In this document: positions 10,833-19,104 of the stretch, one piece after another
Layout of the letters: every line of letters starts with the position of its first letter
Numbering within the stretch: the stretch's first letter is position 1
IMG/VR virus record: IMGVR_UViG_3300042691_010586
Span: 1-44,348 of that record
Length of the DNA stretch: 44,348 nucleotides
Reading direction: 5' to 3' (one strand)
Source of the DNA: a virus
Program-made: the position numbers and the translations under genes
The notes under the pieces: model-generated
Database searches by the model: none
Told to the model about the DNA's origin: nothing
Seen by the model: only the letters and a program-made list of their open reading frames with translations

Positions 10833-11333
10833 TTAGAGCTGACGAACTTCCAATGCTACGAATCCAGAAGCCTCTAATACCTCTTGAGCAATAAGCGACG
10901 GGACTCCGGCCATGATGCCATTCATTTCTGATTTGTCCAACTGTGGATATAGTATGCAAAGGTCAGCGATTGCCTCTTCGTTCCACATATTTGCTTCAGC
11001 TGAAGATAGCGTTCCAGCCTGAATCATCTGTTCCATCTTCTTGACAATGTTTTTGTATTCAATACGAGTTAAAACTCTCCATGCGATATGCTTGTCAAAT
11101 GTAATTGACGTTACATATACGTCGCCAAATTGATCTTTCCACTGTTTGACCATTCCAGCTGTTGGGCCATCTTCCCAAATCTCTTGATCATCCGGAAGAT
11201 CTTCTACTCTATTGACAGGCTCTTCATCTTCAATGTTTTCATCTTCAAATGAGGCACTAATTGCTTCTTCTGCATCTAGAGTTTCTGCTAGTTCAGGATT
11301 GCTTGAAACAATCACTTTTCTTTTCTCTGACAT
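10833..11333 (-). CDS. Tail assembly chaperone, shorter paralogue
   Basis: A 166-residue acidic protein, first gene after the promoter at 11363-11391. It has a disordered, Glu/Asp-rich N-terminus of about 60 residues and a C-terminal domain homologous to the N-terminal domain of the next gene. The start ATG has a consensus AAGGAG four bases upstream. By homology and position it is the short member of a tail assembly chaperone pair. The gene ends CTC TAA, and the next ATG lies three bases later in the same frame, so readthrough of one UAA would give a fusion of about 377 residues. Function is inferred from the pair plus position; no database comparison was possible. Confidence 0.6.
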   Translation of the reverse strand: MSEKRKVIVSSNPELAETLDAEEAISASFEDENIEDEEPVNRVEDLPDDQEIWEDGPTAGMVKQWKDQFGDVYVTSITFDKHIAWRVLTRIEYKNIVKKMEQMIQAGTLSSAEANMWNEEAIADLCILYPQLDKSEMNGIMAGVPSLIAQEVLEASGFVALEVRQL

Positions 11334-11362
11334 AATTCTCCTTATTCAACGTTGATCATAAC

Positions 11363-11391
11363 ATTATACATTTATTTTGTATTAATATCAA
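11363..11391 (-). promoter_or_regulatory. Sigma70-like promoter driving the chaperone and giant-protein genes
   Basis: On the minus strand TTGATA (11391-11386), a 17-base spacer and TATAAT (11368-11363) stand in one of the longer intergenic gaps (11334-11403), about 30 bases before the ATG of the first chaperone. The -10 box is perfect and the -35 box matches 5 of 6. The gap is very AT-rich, so a chance match is possible, but box quality and spacing are good. It would start a unit containing the chaperones and both giant genes. Confidence 0.5.
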
Positions 11392-11403
11392 TTATATTAA
11401 ATA

Positions 11404-12447
11404 TTAAATTACAAGTGCGGTTGGTCCGCCACTTCCCAAATTGCTCCTCTTTTGCTCTGCATTTCCGCTTTCATCAGTATCTGTTTGAGCAGCGGCTTCT
11501 TCGCTATCTGAAGTAACTGAAGTGACAAGATTCTTGGCAAAGCCTAGATCTCCCTCTGTCATATATGTGTCCCTGGCAATAAATTGATAGCTCTCAGCTA
11601 TTGGCTGTCCACCAGGGGAATACATGGTAGCCATAGAAATAAGATTAACTTCTTGAATAATTATTTTCATTGGACTAACTACATTGTCTACTTTTACAAT
11701 TCTTTCATTTGTGTCAGAAGCTATCATTCTGTCTAGATTATCTATTTCTCTTCCAACAGATGAGGTGTAATTCATTGGGCTCAATGATGCTTCTTGTGCT
11801 CCATATAAAATAACAAAATTGAATGGTGGGTGAGCACTGAAGATATTCCTATTGGAATCTTTAACGTTTTTAATAAATGGATCCTCAGTTATTCTATCTA
11901 GCTGAGAATAGCCCCAATATTTTTGCAGATTTTTTTCATCAGCCTCTGAAGAATAAAGTTCTTTTCTCATGCCTTTTTCATCAACCTGAGTGTACCTACC
12001 TCTTCTTAAAGAAGAAAATACTCCACCATTTTTAGGATTTGGATCAAGAACTCTTGCCTCTGTAGCTGCTTCAATTAGCTCTGTCATTCTTCTGGGCGAT
12101 CTAGTAAAAACAGTAAATTCTCCAGTAACCATTCTTGTGCCCATAAGCATGGTGTCATAATTGTAAGACCAGAAACCATACAGTGGCTGCTTTTCTTGTT
12201 TTATAACATAAGAAAATGATGCAATATCTAATTCATTATCTTGACTAAATAACGGATCTATGTAAACCTTGATATCCTCGCCAGCAAAATAATAATCATA
12301 ATAATTGCTGAATCTTTTATCTGTCTCGTATGACTGAGATCCACCCGCCCAAATCTGATCTAATTTTGCGCTTGTTGGATTAAATCCTGGAGACTTATAT
12401 GATGGATTGCCCATCCCCAATGCTATATTAGCTATGCTTTCGTCCAT
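11404..12447 (-). CDS. Tail tube-like virion protein, divergent 347-residue paralogue
   Basis: Related to the two tube-like proteins encoded just upstream. It shares the order of a beta strand, a K/REK/N-xPxY turn and a G...GxFTVFxR strand (IKQEKQPLYGFW and TGEFTVFTRSPRR near residues 80-118). It also shares the C-terminal feature of a strand that precedes repeated aliphatic/Met residues and ends in SxxYQFIARD-type sequence. It is longer, with an insertion at roughly residues 140-230, and ends in an Asp/Glu/Ser-rich tail. AGAGGA precedes the ATG. It may be a minor tube, tail-tip or baseplate-proximal tube initiator protein. The paralogy is visible in the sequence; the exact role is inference. 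Confidence 0.5.
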   Translation of the reverse strand: MDESIANIALGMGNPSYKSPGFNPTSAKLDQIWAGGSQSYETDKRFSNYYDYYFAGEDIKVYIDPLFSQDNELDIASFSYVIKQEKQPLYGFWSYNYDTMLMGTRMVTGEFTVFTRSPRRMTELIEAATEARVLDPNPKNGGVFSSLRRGRYTQVDEKGMRKELYSSEADEKNLQKYWGYSQLDRITEDPFIKNVKDSNRNIFSAHPPFNFVILYGAQEASLSPMNYTSSVGREIDNLDRMIASDTNERIVKVDNVVSPMKIIIQEVNLISMATMYSPGGQPIAESYQFIARDTYMTEGDLGFAKNLVTSVTSDSEEAAAQTDTDESGNAEQKRSNLGSGGPTALVI

Positions 12448-12454
12448 TTTTCCT

Positions 12455-13171
12455 CTATTGGAAAGTAGTTACTTCATCTATAAAATTATTATATAATGTT
12501 GATACTTGGGTGCCAACTTCATCATCGCCAAATATATTTTTATTAATCTGATCAATTACAGCCTGTTGATCAGCGGAATGTGCCATCTTCTCTTTTTCGC
12601 CAACCATATGAACCATCGGCTGAATTCCTCTAGCCATATAAGTGTAGGTTTGCTCTGTGATAAGGTCATCTATAGACATAGTTTGACCTTCATCTACTAT
12701 AGTAACTCCAAATATTTTCATTTTTGAAGCAACTCCGTATTCATTAAAGAATGTAAATACAATATCAAATGGTGGAAGCATATCTGCAAGTGGAGCAAAA
12801 AAACCCTTGCTATCTGCTAAGTATCTTTTGTATTGCTTAATTTTATAAAATGCGTATTCATGAAATACGGTAAAAATCAATGACCCTGCAATTGTTCTGG
12901 AACCCTTAACGAATCCTCTAACATTTGAGTGACCTAATGTTCTTATCGGAGTATTTTCTCTATGTATTGAATAAGACACAGTTTGTAGGTCACCTAACTC
13001 TATAACGTCTCCGGTGCTCTCTATTTTTCCGTCTTGACCTATGATTGGTATTATCATAGTCGCAACAATGTCTGCTCCAGAATAAGACATGTTAGCTAAT
13101 GGAGAAGTTGATATATTGTCAGACAAATTACTAGCTGTAACTTGAGTGCTCTGTGTATTTACTACTGGCAA
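12455..13171 (-). CDS. Tail tube-like protein (238 residues), TTG start
   Basis: The start is TTG at 13171, chosen because AGGAGG lies five bases upstream and MPVVNTQ follows. It aligns along much of its length with the 230-residue protein upstream: SYSGADIVATMI matches TFSGADIVATFG, HRENTPIRTLGHSNVRGF matches TREKAPIYTMGSPNPRSF, and IAGSLIFTVF is identical. These beta-rich proteins between the sheath and the chaperones are expected to be tail tube subunits stacking inside the sheath. A terminator-like hairpin precedes the gene, so it may be expressed at a lower level than its paralogue, which would suit a minor tube or tail-tip protein. Confidence 0.6.
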   Translation of the reverse strand: MPVVNTQSTQVTASNLSDNISTSPLANMSYSGADIVATMIIPIIGQDGKIESTGDVIELGDLQTVSYSIHRENTPIRTLGHSNVRGFVKGSRTIAGSLIFTVFHEYAFYKIKQYKRYLADSKGFFAPLADMLPPFDIVFTFFNEYGVASKMKIFGVTIVDEGQTMSIDDLITEQTYTYMARGIQPMVHMVGEKEKMAHSADQQAVIDQINKNIFGDDEVGTQVSTLYNNFIDEVTTFQ

Positions 13172-13176
13172 AATAG

Positions 13177-13182
13177 CCTCCT
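13177..13182 (-). promoter_or_regulatory. AGGAGG ribosome binding site deciding a TTG start
   Basis: A full AGGAGG lies five bases upstream of TTG at 13171-13169 on the minus strand. No ATG or GTG is better placed, so translation of the 238-residue tube-like gene is assigned to TTG. Confidence 0.7.
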
Positions 13183-13224
13183 ATAAAAAATAATGGTGCA
13201 CGAAAGACCAGCTCCCGTGCACCA
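13181..13224 (-). terminator. Rho-independent terminator after the main tube-like gene
   Basis: On the minus strand TGGTGCACG pairs with CGTGCACCA (nine base pairs; 13224-13216 with 13202-13194) around a 13-base loop, followed by ATTATTTTTTATAG. The hairpin sits 22 bases after the stop of the 230-residue tube-like gene and before the 238-residue gene. It would reduce, rather than abolish, expression of the downstream paralogue unless another promoter exists. Confidence 0.65.
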
Positions 13225-13246
13225 CCATTTACATTATCCAATTAGA

Positions 13247-13939
13247 TTATGGACGAATGATTCCAGTCTTTAGACCTGTTTTAACGCCAATGTCCTCTAT
13301 TGACTGAGCCAATGTCTGATCATTTGACTTATCAATATTGATTGCATACATTGGGCCAAGTTCTCTGGCTACGTATGTCATCGTTTCTTCAATAACAATG
13401 TCATCCATAGAAGCCCCTGAACCTTCGTTCAAAAGCTCAACTCCATAGATTGATCTTGCTGCGGCATTTCCGTATTCATTAACAAAAGTAATTGTAATGT
13501 CAAATGGAGGAATCTGGTCTGCATAGTATGGAACCTTCTTAACAACATCCTTGGTCCAACCGAGTTCTGAACCTATTCCTGGAATACCTCTACCTGCAGA
13601 AGCTGCACCGTCGCCTGGGAGGGTGTTATGAGCTCTTGTGTAGTAGTGCATCGAGGACTGAGTGTTGTTATAATGCTTGTCGAGCATCGTGTAAAGGGCT
13701 GGACGATCAAAGACTGTGAAGATCAATGAACCAGCTATACCTCTTTTCCCTCTTGAGAAGGAACGAGGATTTGGTGAACCCATTGTATAAATAGGAGCTT
13801 TTTCTCTTGTAACAGAGAAGGTGATGCCTGAGAGTGCGCCAATTTCAACGCCACCAAAGGTAGCTACAATATCTGCACCTGAAAATGTCGTATAAGTATT
13901 AAGATACTTATTGACGGGTAGTTGATCTGAATCTGCCAT
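13247..13939 (-). CDS. Tail tube protein (main candidate)
   Basis: A 230-residue beta-rich protein encoded directly after sheath 1, the usual position of the major tail tube gene of contractile-tailed phages. Landmarks are GADIVATFGG near residue 20, TREKAPIYTMGSPNPRSF near 45-62, GIAGSLIFTVFDR near 70-82, and PPFDITITFVNEYG near 145. ATG at 13939 has GGAGGG upstream. Base composition is less AT-rich and codon use is cleaner than in neighbouring genes, as in the capsid gene, and a terminator follows immediately. Both features suggest a highly expressed structural protein. Two divergent paralogues follow. Confidence 0.65.
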   Translation of the reverse strand: MADSDQLPVNKYLNTYTTFSGADIVATFGGVEIGALSGITFSVTREKAPIYTMGSPNPRSFSRGKRGIAGSLIFTVFDRPALYTMLDKHYNNTQSSMHYYTRAHNTLPGDGAASAGRGIPGIGSELGWTKDVVKKVPYYADQIPPFDITITFVNEYGNAAARSIYGVELLNEGSGASMDDIVIEETMTYVARELGPMYAINIDKSNDQTLAQSIEDIGVKTGLKTGIIRP

Positions 13940-13964
13940 TTTTTATTACCCTCCAGTCGGTTAA

Positions 13965-15218
13965 TTATATGTTAATGGCTATCTGCACCTCAATCGACTT
14001 AAGTTCGAATGCAGGTGTAACGACGAGGTCTACAATCGCCTTGTTTTGACTTGGAATATAAGTGACATTAAAATCACTTTCCAAAATGGCACCTAATAGC
14101 TGCATGCCTCGCAGAGCTGAAGAAATAGCGGTCTCCATTGAGTTTCTCATTTGGACACTGGATGCTTCTCCAATAAACTTTTGTGTTGCCTGACGCACTA
14201 GATTTGCTGCATCATCAACAATTCTCTTGGTTGAAAGTCTAATAAAGTCAGAAGCTGCGGCAGCGAAGGTGACTCCATCGCCAAAGACTGCAACCTTGTT
14301 AAAGTTGAGGACAACACAGTTAACACCCTTACCAGTAAGGGTTTCTTGCTGAGTTCTTGTTGGCGCATAACGAAGAGCCTGTACATTGTACAATGGCTTA
14401 TTGGTTATTGCTGAATATGATGAAAGCTTTGTCATAGTTGCGGCAAGGGCTGCTGCACCATTTGAATAGCCAAAATCAACTCCATTTGAAGCATAATTAA
14501 CTGGCTTTACTTCGCTTGCAACTACAACTACATATGGTCCGACTTCCTTCATGTTAGAATCTTCTTTTGAAGCAAGTGCGGTAAGACCCAAGTGCGTGTT
14601 GACTTGAGCTGGAGTCATTGACTCATTGCTGCTGTCATCATATGGAGCTACACCAAGAACTGCAATACATGGATGAGTATTTGTTGCAATTTCCTTAGTC
14701 TTTACGCCAATCTTATAAACCCAGCTACTTGCTACTGTGGTTGTATTGTTTGCAAAGAATCCTATTGAATTAGCATTTGGTGTTGCGGTGCCATTCCAGT
14801 CTGAAGAGTTGCCTCCTCTACCCCAAGGAACAATGACATCAGGAAGAACAGACTCTGCAGCTGCGAATGCGGCATCCAATAGTTCTGCAGATGTTCCACC
14901 AAAAGTTGAGCTACTTATTGTGCCAGCGGTGTCGCTGAAAACGGTATCTGAAGGAAGTGGCACAAGAAATATTCTTTGTGCACCAGCAGATACGAGCTCT
15001 AGGAAAGCCTTATGAAGGTCAGAACCATCACCAAAGACATCAATGACATCTTTTTCGGTTGTAGCCTGAACTACGTCAAGGTCTTGTACGCTAGATGCGG
15101 AAGTTGCGCCAGATGATCTTTTGGCTATAGCCACAATCTTTGGACCAACAGGAGCATCTTGACGAGAAATGCTGTAAAAGCGATCTCTAATTAGGGTTGT
15201 TACGCCAGGTATAGCCAT
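13965..15218 (-). CDS. Tail sheath protein 1
   Basis: I start the protein at ATG 15218 (MAIPGVTTLIRDRFYSISR, 417 residues), because sheath proteins of large phages open this way and GGAGG lies upstream. An in-frame start at 15275 would add an unlikely 19-residue leader. The C-terminal third is a recognisable sheath domain: KGVNCVVLNFN, a VFGDGVTFAA segment, DFIRLSTKRIVDDA, and a final beta hairpin ending VDLVVTPAFELKSIEVQIAI. That terminal strand is the type that links neighbouring subunits in the contractile lattice. The middle holds an alpha/beta domain with VPLPSDTVF and HPCIAVLGVAPYD. It is followed by the tube gene 25 bases later. Compared with sheath 2 it lacks the N-terminal Ig-like domain. 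Confidence 0.85.
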   Translation of the reverse strand: MAIPGVTTLIRDRFYSISRQDAPVGPKIVAIAKRSSGATSASSVQDLDVVQATTEKDVIDVFGDGSDLHKAFLELVSAGAQRIFLVPLPSDTVFSDTAGTISSSTFGGTSAELLDAAFAAAESVLPDVIVPWGRGGNSSDWNGTATPNANSIGFFANNTTTVASSWVYKIGVKTKEIATNTHPCIAVLGVAPYDDSSNESMTPAQVNTHLGLTALASKEDSNMKEVGPYVVVVASEVKPVNYASNGVDFGYSNGAAALAATMTKLSSYSAITNKPLYNVQALRYAPTRTQQETLTGKGVNCVVLNFNKVAVFGDGVTFAAAASDFIRLSTKRIVDDAANLVRQATQKFIGEASSVQMRNSMETAISSALRGMQLLGAILESDFNVTYIPSQNKAIVDLVVTPAFELKSIEVQIAINI

Positions 15219-15334
15219 CTTATTTTTGAACCTCCGACTAAGCGTTTGTTGGTTAATCTCATGTAATAGTAACAAGCAACTTATAAAAATAACTTACACA
15301 AATTGATACTAAGCGTATTTTTATATAATAAAGA

Positions 15335-16174
15335 TTAAGAATTGGGAGTTGCCGTTTGATTAAGGTCAACTATATTTAATTCATAGTTCTCATAGTTTGG
15401 AGTGGCTGGAATTAATATTTCTGGCTCAACAGACATATAGGTTCTAAGATCTAGGGCTATTGCGTCTATTGTATTGATCTCGGCACCGAAAAGCTTTTCT
15501 GTTGTCAGCATGTAGGTAACGGTCCTTTTGTGGACATCGTTTGATTGCCTATTAACCTCAGAATCAGATAGTCTACGAGAATAAACTAGCTCGGAAGCAC
15601 CTATTCTTTTAAATACTGGAGTATATTCCATCATAAAATCTTCAAAGGATTCAATTAAAGATTCGACTAAATATGCGCTATCGTGGTCATCAGATATAGA
15701 ATTTTCATTATTCCCCATAATCTTAGCTACTGGTGCTATAGCGTGGAAAGCAACAACATTTTGAAATCTTTGGCCATATACTGTAATCTTATCTTTTGGA
15801 TACGTAAATCTCATTTTTGGCTTCGGTTCTACAGTATGAGTTTTTCTTAATTCTAAAGAATAAGTTATTATTGCCTCTGTTGGTCTCCAGCCACCAATTA
15901 TGTCTCCACTAACAGGATCTGCAAAATTTGGATCATACCAAGTGAATGCGTTATCTCCACTGGAAGATGGTTTTATTGGATACTTTGGAAAAGATTGTTC
16001 CCATAATGCCTTAACTGCAGCTATAAATTCTAGATAAGTAAGATTGCCTTCTGCTTGAAGTGGCTCGCTAAACTTTGGCTTACTGAAAACTGGTTCAACA
16101 CCAAACTCAGGCATACCCCTTTTCCACTGCCATTGATTTCCACCATTTTGAATTTCTCTATTTACATTAAACAT
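15335..16174 (-). CDS. Tail completion or terminator-like neck protein
   Basis: A 279-residue protein encoded between the two sheath genes, its ATG two bases after the sheath 2 stop. It contains a run of strands around WRPTEAIITYSLELRKTH, a PKMRFTYPKDKITVYGQRF segment and a central helix LVESLIESFEDFMMEYTP. The combination of a long helix plus a beta-sheet fits tail terminator (gpU or gp15-like) folds that cap the tube, but I see no diagnostic motif. It could also be a sheath-associated protein. The 116 bases downstream (15219-15334) are AT-rich and carry no convincing gene. Confidence 0.45.
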   Translation of the reverse strand: MFNVNREIQNGGNQWQWKRGMPEFGVEPVFSKPKFSEPLQAEGNLTYLEFIAAVKALWEQSFPKYPIKPSSSGDNAFTWYDPNFADPVSGDIIGGWRPTEAIITYSLELRKTHTVEPKPKMRFTYPKDKITVYGQRFQNVVAFHAIAPVAKIMGNNENSISDDHDSAYLVESLIESFEDFMMEYTPVFKRIGASELVYSRRLSDSEVNRQSNDVHKRTVTYMLTTEKLFGAEINTIDAIALDLRTYMSVEPEILIPATPNYENYELNIVDLNQTATPNS

Positions 16175-16175
16175 T

Positions 16176-17774
16176 TTAAGCTCCTGGTCCAGCTGCTAAG
16201 GAAAGATTTACAGTTTTAAGACCAAGAGATGAAATCATGTTGATATAAAGATATATTACACCTCTGGTAGTTTCTGATGGCTTTGCCTTAAAATCATAAT
16301 CAACAATTGTTTTTGAACTCTTTAATAACTCAAGAAGTGCAGATACACTAGAAACAACTTTGTCATATCCAAACTTACCTATTGAGTCATAACCATAACC
16401 CTTAACTTCAGATGCAACTAGAGATACAAGTCTCATCTGAGGAGCTTTTGAAAAAACAGAATTTTTATTTGCCAATGTATAATCGTTAGTTACATAAACT
16501 TCAAAAGGATTTCCTCTTCTAGCTTTGTTTCCTCTAAAAATAGTATTTATGCCCAAAGTATCTAATTTATTTATATAAGTCGATGATAAATTGTCTCCAA
16601 AAAGAGATAATGCTCCTGGCAATCTTTTTCTTATCAAAGACATACTCATGGGACTAGAAACAAATAACCCTGCATATGCCGCTGCTACAGAAGAAACATA
16701 TGTCATCTGCTGAATGGTATGAGAAAATGTAGCCTCTCCATAAATTGGTATGACGTATCTTCCTTTATCGGATGACACATTGTTAGTTCCAGTAGAATAT
16801 GTAGTATATTTATTTTTTATATTGGAGTTTGATTCCATCAGATCTACATCGCTAGAACTAATTCCTTCTGATCTAGTTCCGATTATACCAATTTGGACAT
16901 AGCCAGTGTAATTATGGAAATCTCTACAATAGTTAACTAATTGAGTGAGAAAGTCAACAGAACCAGTTCTAATAAAAGATGTTTCCAGTGGAACAACTAC
17001 ATCTATAAAATCTAGTTCTTTTATTATTGAATATGTGGTATCTAATCTGTCATAATATCTTTCATAAAAAGTTTTTGAAGTTGGAGTAGCGTAAGTTGAA
17101 CCAAGATAGTCATAAGCTACATTTCTATCTGAGAAATTACTAACATATTCTGACATTGGAGCAGAGGCACATATAAAAATATCTCTTGCTCCTGCATTGT
17201 AGGCATCGAATACTCCCCTGAGAAGAGGGCTTGTTGCGTCTGCTCCAAGTAAATCAACAGCTGATTGTATTGATTTTATTTTTATTGGATTATTAAGTTT
17301 TATGTTGTCAGCATGTCCTATTAATAATATAGAACTTGTATTTGACTGATTAATATCTTGGTACGAAGGCCTGTAAGTAACTACGCTGGATCTATTTCCA
17401 AGAGGAACCGTAGGAAGTGGTTCATACTGATCTTCTTTAACTTCAAACCTAGATTCTATTATTAAATCAATAGAATCTTTTACTGTTTTTGCTACAACAG
17501 TATAAATTCCAGGAAATATATTTTCTGGAATTGTGTAATGAAAAATAAATTCATTGCTTGCATCTTTTGTAATATATTTAGATGTATCTGGAGTTGCACT
17601 GTTATATAAATATGAAATAGGAGTTGTAACAATTGCTCCTGCTAAACTCTCAGATCTTATCACTGAAACTACAACATCTTGCGGAATTGGCTCAGCAGTT
17701 GGATCATATATTTCTCCATCTGCGGCAAAGATCAACCTAAATTTTACCTGTTGATTCTTTTTTACTACTAACAT
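16176..17774 (-). CDS. Tail sheath protein 2 with N-terminal Ig-like domain
   Basis: The start is taken as ATG 17774 (MLVVKKNQQVKFRL, 532 residues), one base after the previous stop. A TTG-initiated extension to 17804 is less likely. Residues ~1-120 form an Ig-like beta-sandwich (VKFRLIFAADGEIYD ... FPGIYTVVAKTVKD), which resembles the N-terminal part of the 298-residue connector protein encoded two genes upstream. Residues ~130-530 have sheath-like order: a SSILLIGHAD strand, LLRGVFDAYNAGARDIFICA, LDFIDVVVPLETSF, a long region with GTRSEGISSSDV, and GYGYDSIGKFGYDKVVSS followed by a C-terminal helix and strand. The C-terminal linking strand is less clear than in sheath 1. It may form a specialised collar-proximal or baseplate-proximal ring. 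Confidence 0.6.
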   Translation of the reverse strand: MLVVKKNQQVKFRLIFAADGEIYDPTAEPIPQDVVVSVIRSESLAGAIVTTPISYLYNSATPDTSKYITKDASNEFIFHYTIPENIFPGIYTVVAKTVKDSIDLIIESRFEVKEDQYEPLPTVPLGNRSSVVTYRPSYQDINQSNTSSILLIGHADNIKLNNPIKIKSIQSAVDLLGADATSPLLRGVFDAYNAGARDIFICASAPMSEYVSNFSDRNVAYDYLGSTYATPTSKTFYERYYDRLDTTYSIIKELDFIDVVVPLETSFIRTGSVDFLTQLVNYCRDFHNYTGYVQIGIIGTRSEGISSSDVDLMESNSNIKNKYTTYSTGTNNVSSDKGRYVIPIYGEATFSHTIQQMTYVSSVAAAYAGLFVSSPMSMSLIRKRLPGALSLFGDNLSSTYINKLDTLGINTIFRGNKARRGNPFEVYVTNDYTLANKNSVFSKAPQMRLVSLVASEVKGYGYDSIGKFGYDKVVSSVSALLELLKSSKTIVDYDFKAKPSETTRGVIYLYINMISSLGLKTVNLSLAAGPGA

Positions 17775-17775
17775 A

Positions 17776-18150
17776 TTAAACCTGTTTTTCTCTACTTGCT
17801 CCAACAGTCCAGAAACTTATTCTTCCCATTCTTCCTCTGTTTGGTGAAGCAGTATCTATAACATAGATAGTCTGTTTTGAGTGAGCATTGGGTAGTGTCT
17901 CATATATTCTATCCCCTTCTTGAGGATTTATATCTGACTCAAAATAATAAACTACCTCAGAATTAATTTCAAAACCCTCTTGTTGTTCTTGTTTTGCTTG
18001 AGTATTTAATCTTCCATTCTGAAAAACGCTTCTTGTTGTGACTCTTTCTAATTGATTAGAGTAGTTTCCATTGGCCATTTTTCTTTGTATGTATACATCA
18101 TAGCCCCAGTCTCTAAGGAGTTTTTGAAATGATTTTTCTAAATTAATCAT
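17776..18150 (-). CDS. Head-tail stopper/adaptor-like protein
   Basis: A 124-residue protein whose start overlaps the end of the connector gene by 8 bases. It begins with a short helix (LEKSFQKLLRDWGYDVYIQRK) and continues as a small beta-barrel with EVVYYFESDINPQEGDRIYE and QTIYVIDTASPNRGRMGRISF. That organisation, DNA-channel barrel strands around a GDRI turn, is typical of head-closure or stopper proteins that follow the connector protein in many phages. Size (about 100-130 residues) and gene order agree. No sequence search was available to separate stopper from adaptor. Confidence 0.55.
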   Translation of the reverse strand: MINLEKSFQKLLRDWGYDVYIQRKMANGNYSNQLERVTTRSVFQNGRLNTQAKQEQQEGFEINSEVVYYFESDINPQEGDRIYETLPNAHSKQTIYVIDTASPNRGRMGRISFWTVGASREKQV

Positions 18151-19039
18151 AGCTCCTTAGACCTCTCTTTGGCATTGGGTCATCATCCATTGTAACTCTT
18201 TCGCCTGGACCATAAAGATCTCTATCACCAAGATAAATGGTTTTTCCAGTCTGTGGATCGTAATTTTTCATTCTTTCAATATTTGAAGTTGGTAGTCCTT
18301 TTGGCTGGAATCCTTTTGGTCCAACTTTTCCAGTCAACATTTCTTTTCTTAGAGCTGCTGCTATTTGACACCAAGTTGTAGCATTACCTCTTGTAATTTG
18401 AGTTCTTGGTAGAGACCTAGAAGCAATACTTAAATCACCTAGGCTTATAGATACATCATCATCTCCACCATAACTATATGTTCTACTTAATTCACAAGCT
18501 GTCGCTGCCTTAATATATTCAAGTGTAGTAAAATTAAGATCTGCTCCAGTAATATCATCATTATAGGAATAAAGTTGCTTGACTTCTAATGAATAGAAAT
18601 GGACTATTTCACCTATTTCCATTAAAGAAGCTTCTGGAAAATATGACTGCAGCTCTTCTGGATTCAAGTAAAGTGGATCAACATCTGGAGCAAAAGTTAT
18701 AGTTTCTTGGTGCTTTAGTGTTATTACTGGTTTATATTCATCGGTCGGAGTACTTACATAAAGTTGTTGATTAACTGTAATATATGTAGTATCTGGCATT
18801 GTGCCGATAAATGTAACCCTATACTCTCCCGCCTCAGAAGGAGTATAATCATAATAATATTGAGAAGAAGTTAAGGAAGTAGCTGTTGTATTGACTACTT
18901 CTACATTGTCTGAATCATATACTCTAACAGCCACTAAACTTGGCGTTACATCTACCTGTTCTCCAGTAGAACTATCTATGTCAACAAATCTAACTTTAAT
19001 TCTTACCGTATCATTTACAAGTACGTTGCCAACTGTCAT
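18143..19039 (-). CDS. Head-tail connector-like protein with N-terminal Ig-like domain
   Basis: A 298-residue protein. Residues ~1-100 are an Ig-like beta-sandwich (NDTVRIKVRFVDIDSS ... AGEYRVTFIGTMPD). Residues ~110-210 are helical, with DPLYLNPEELQSYFPEAS, IGEIVHFYSLEVKQLY and TLEYIKAATACELSRTY. These resemble gp6-like head-tail connector proteins that bind below the portal. The C-terminus is basic and Gly/Pro-rich. ATG at 19039 is preceded by TGGAG. The gene begins the neck/tail block and overlaps the stopper-like gene. The same kind of Ig-like domain reappears on sheath 2, suggesting that both decorate or interact at the neck. Confidence 0.5.
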   Translation of the reverse strand: MTVGNVLVNDTVRIKVRFVDIDSSTGEQVDVTPSLVAVRVYDSDNVEVVNTTATSLTSSQYYYDYTPSEAGEYRVTFIGTMPDTTYITVNQQLYVSTPTDEYKPVITLKHQETITFAPDVDPLYLNPEELQSYFPEASLMEIGEIVHFYSLEVKQLYSYNDDITGADLNFTTLEYIKAATACELSRTYSYGGDDDVSISLGDLSIASRSLPRTQITRGNATTWCQIAAALRKEMLTGKVGPKGFQPKGLPTSNIERMKNYDPQTGKTIYLGDRDLYGPGERVTMDDDPMPKRGLRSYD

Positions 19040-19104
19040 TTTTGCTCCAAAAATAAAATATAATTATAACTTATAGTAGCGTTTTTTAACAGTATTTTTA
19101 GGAC

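Noticed and set aside
15219-15275. 19-residue N-terminal extension of sheath 1
   Set aside because: No good ribosome site, and the sheath family begins MAIPGVTTL at 15218 with GGAGG upstream.
19040-19104. Promoter before the connector gene
   Set aside because: TATAAT is present in an AT-rich run, but no acceptable -35 hexamer at 16-18 bases; too weak to annotate.
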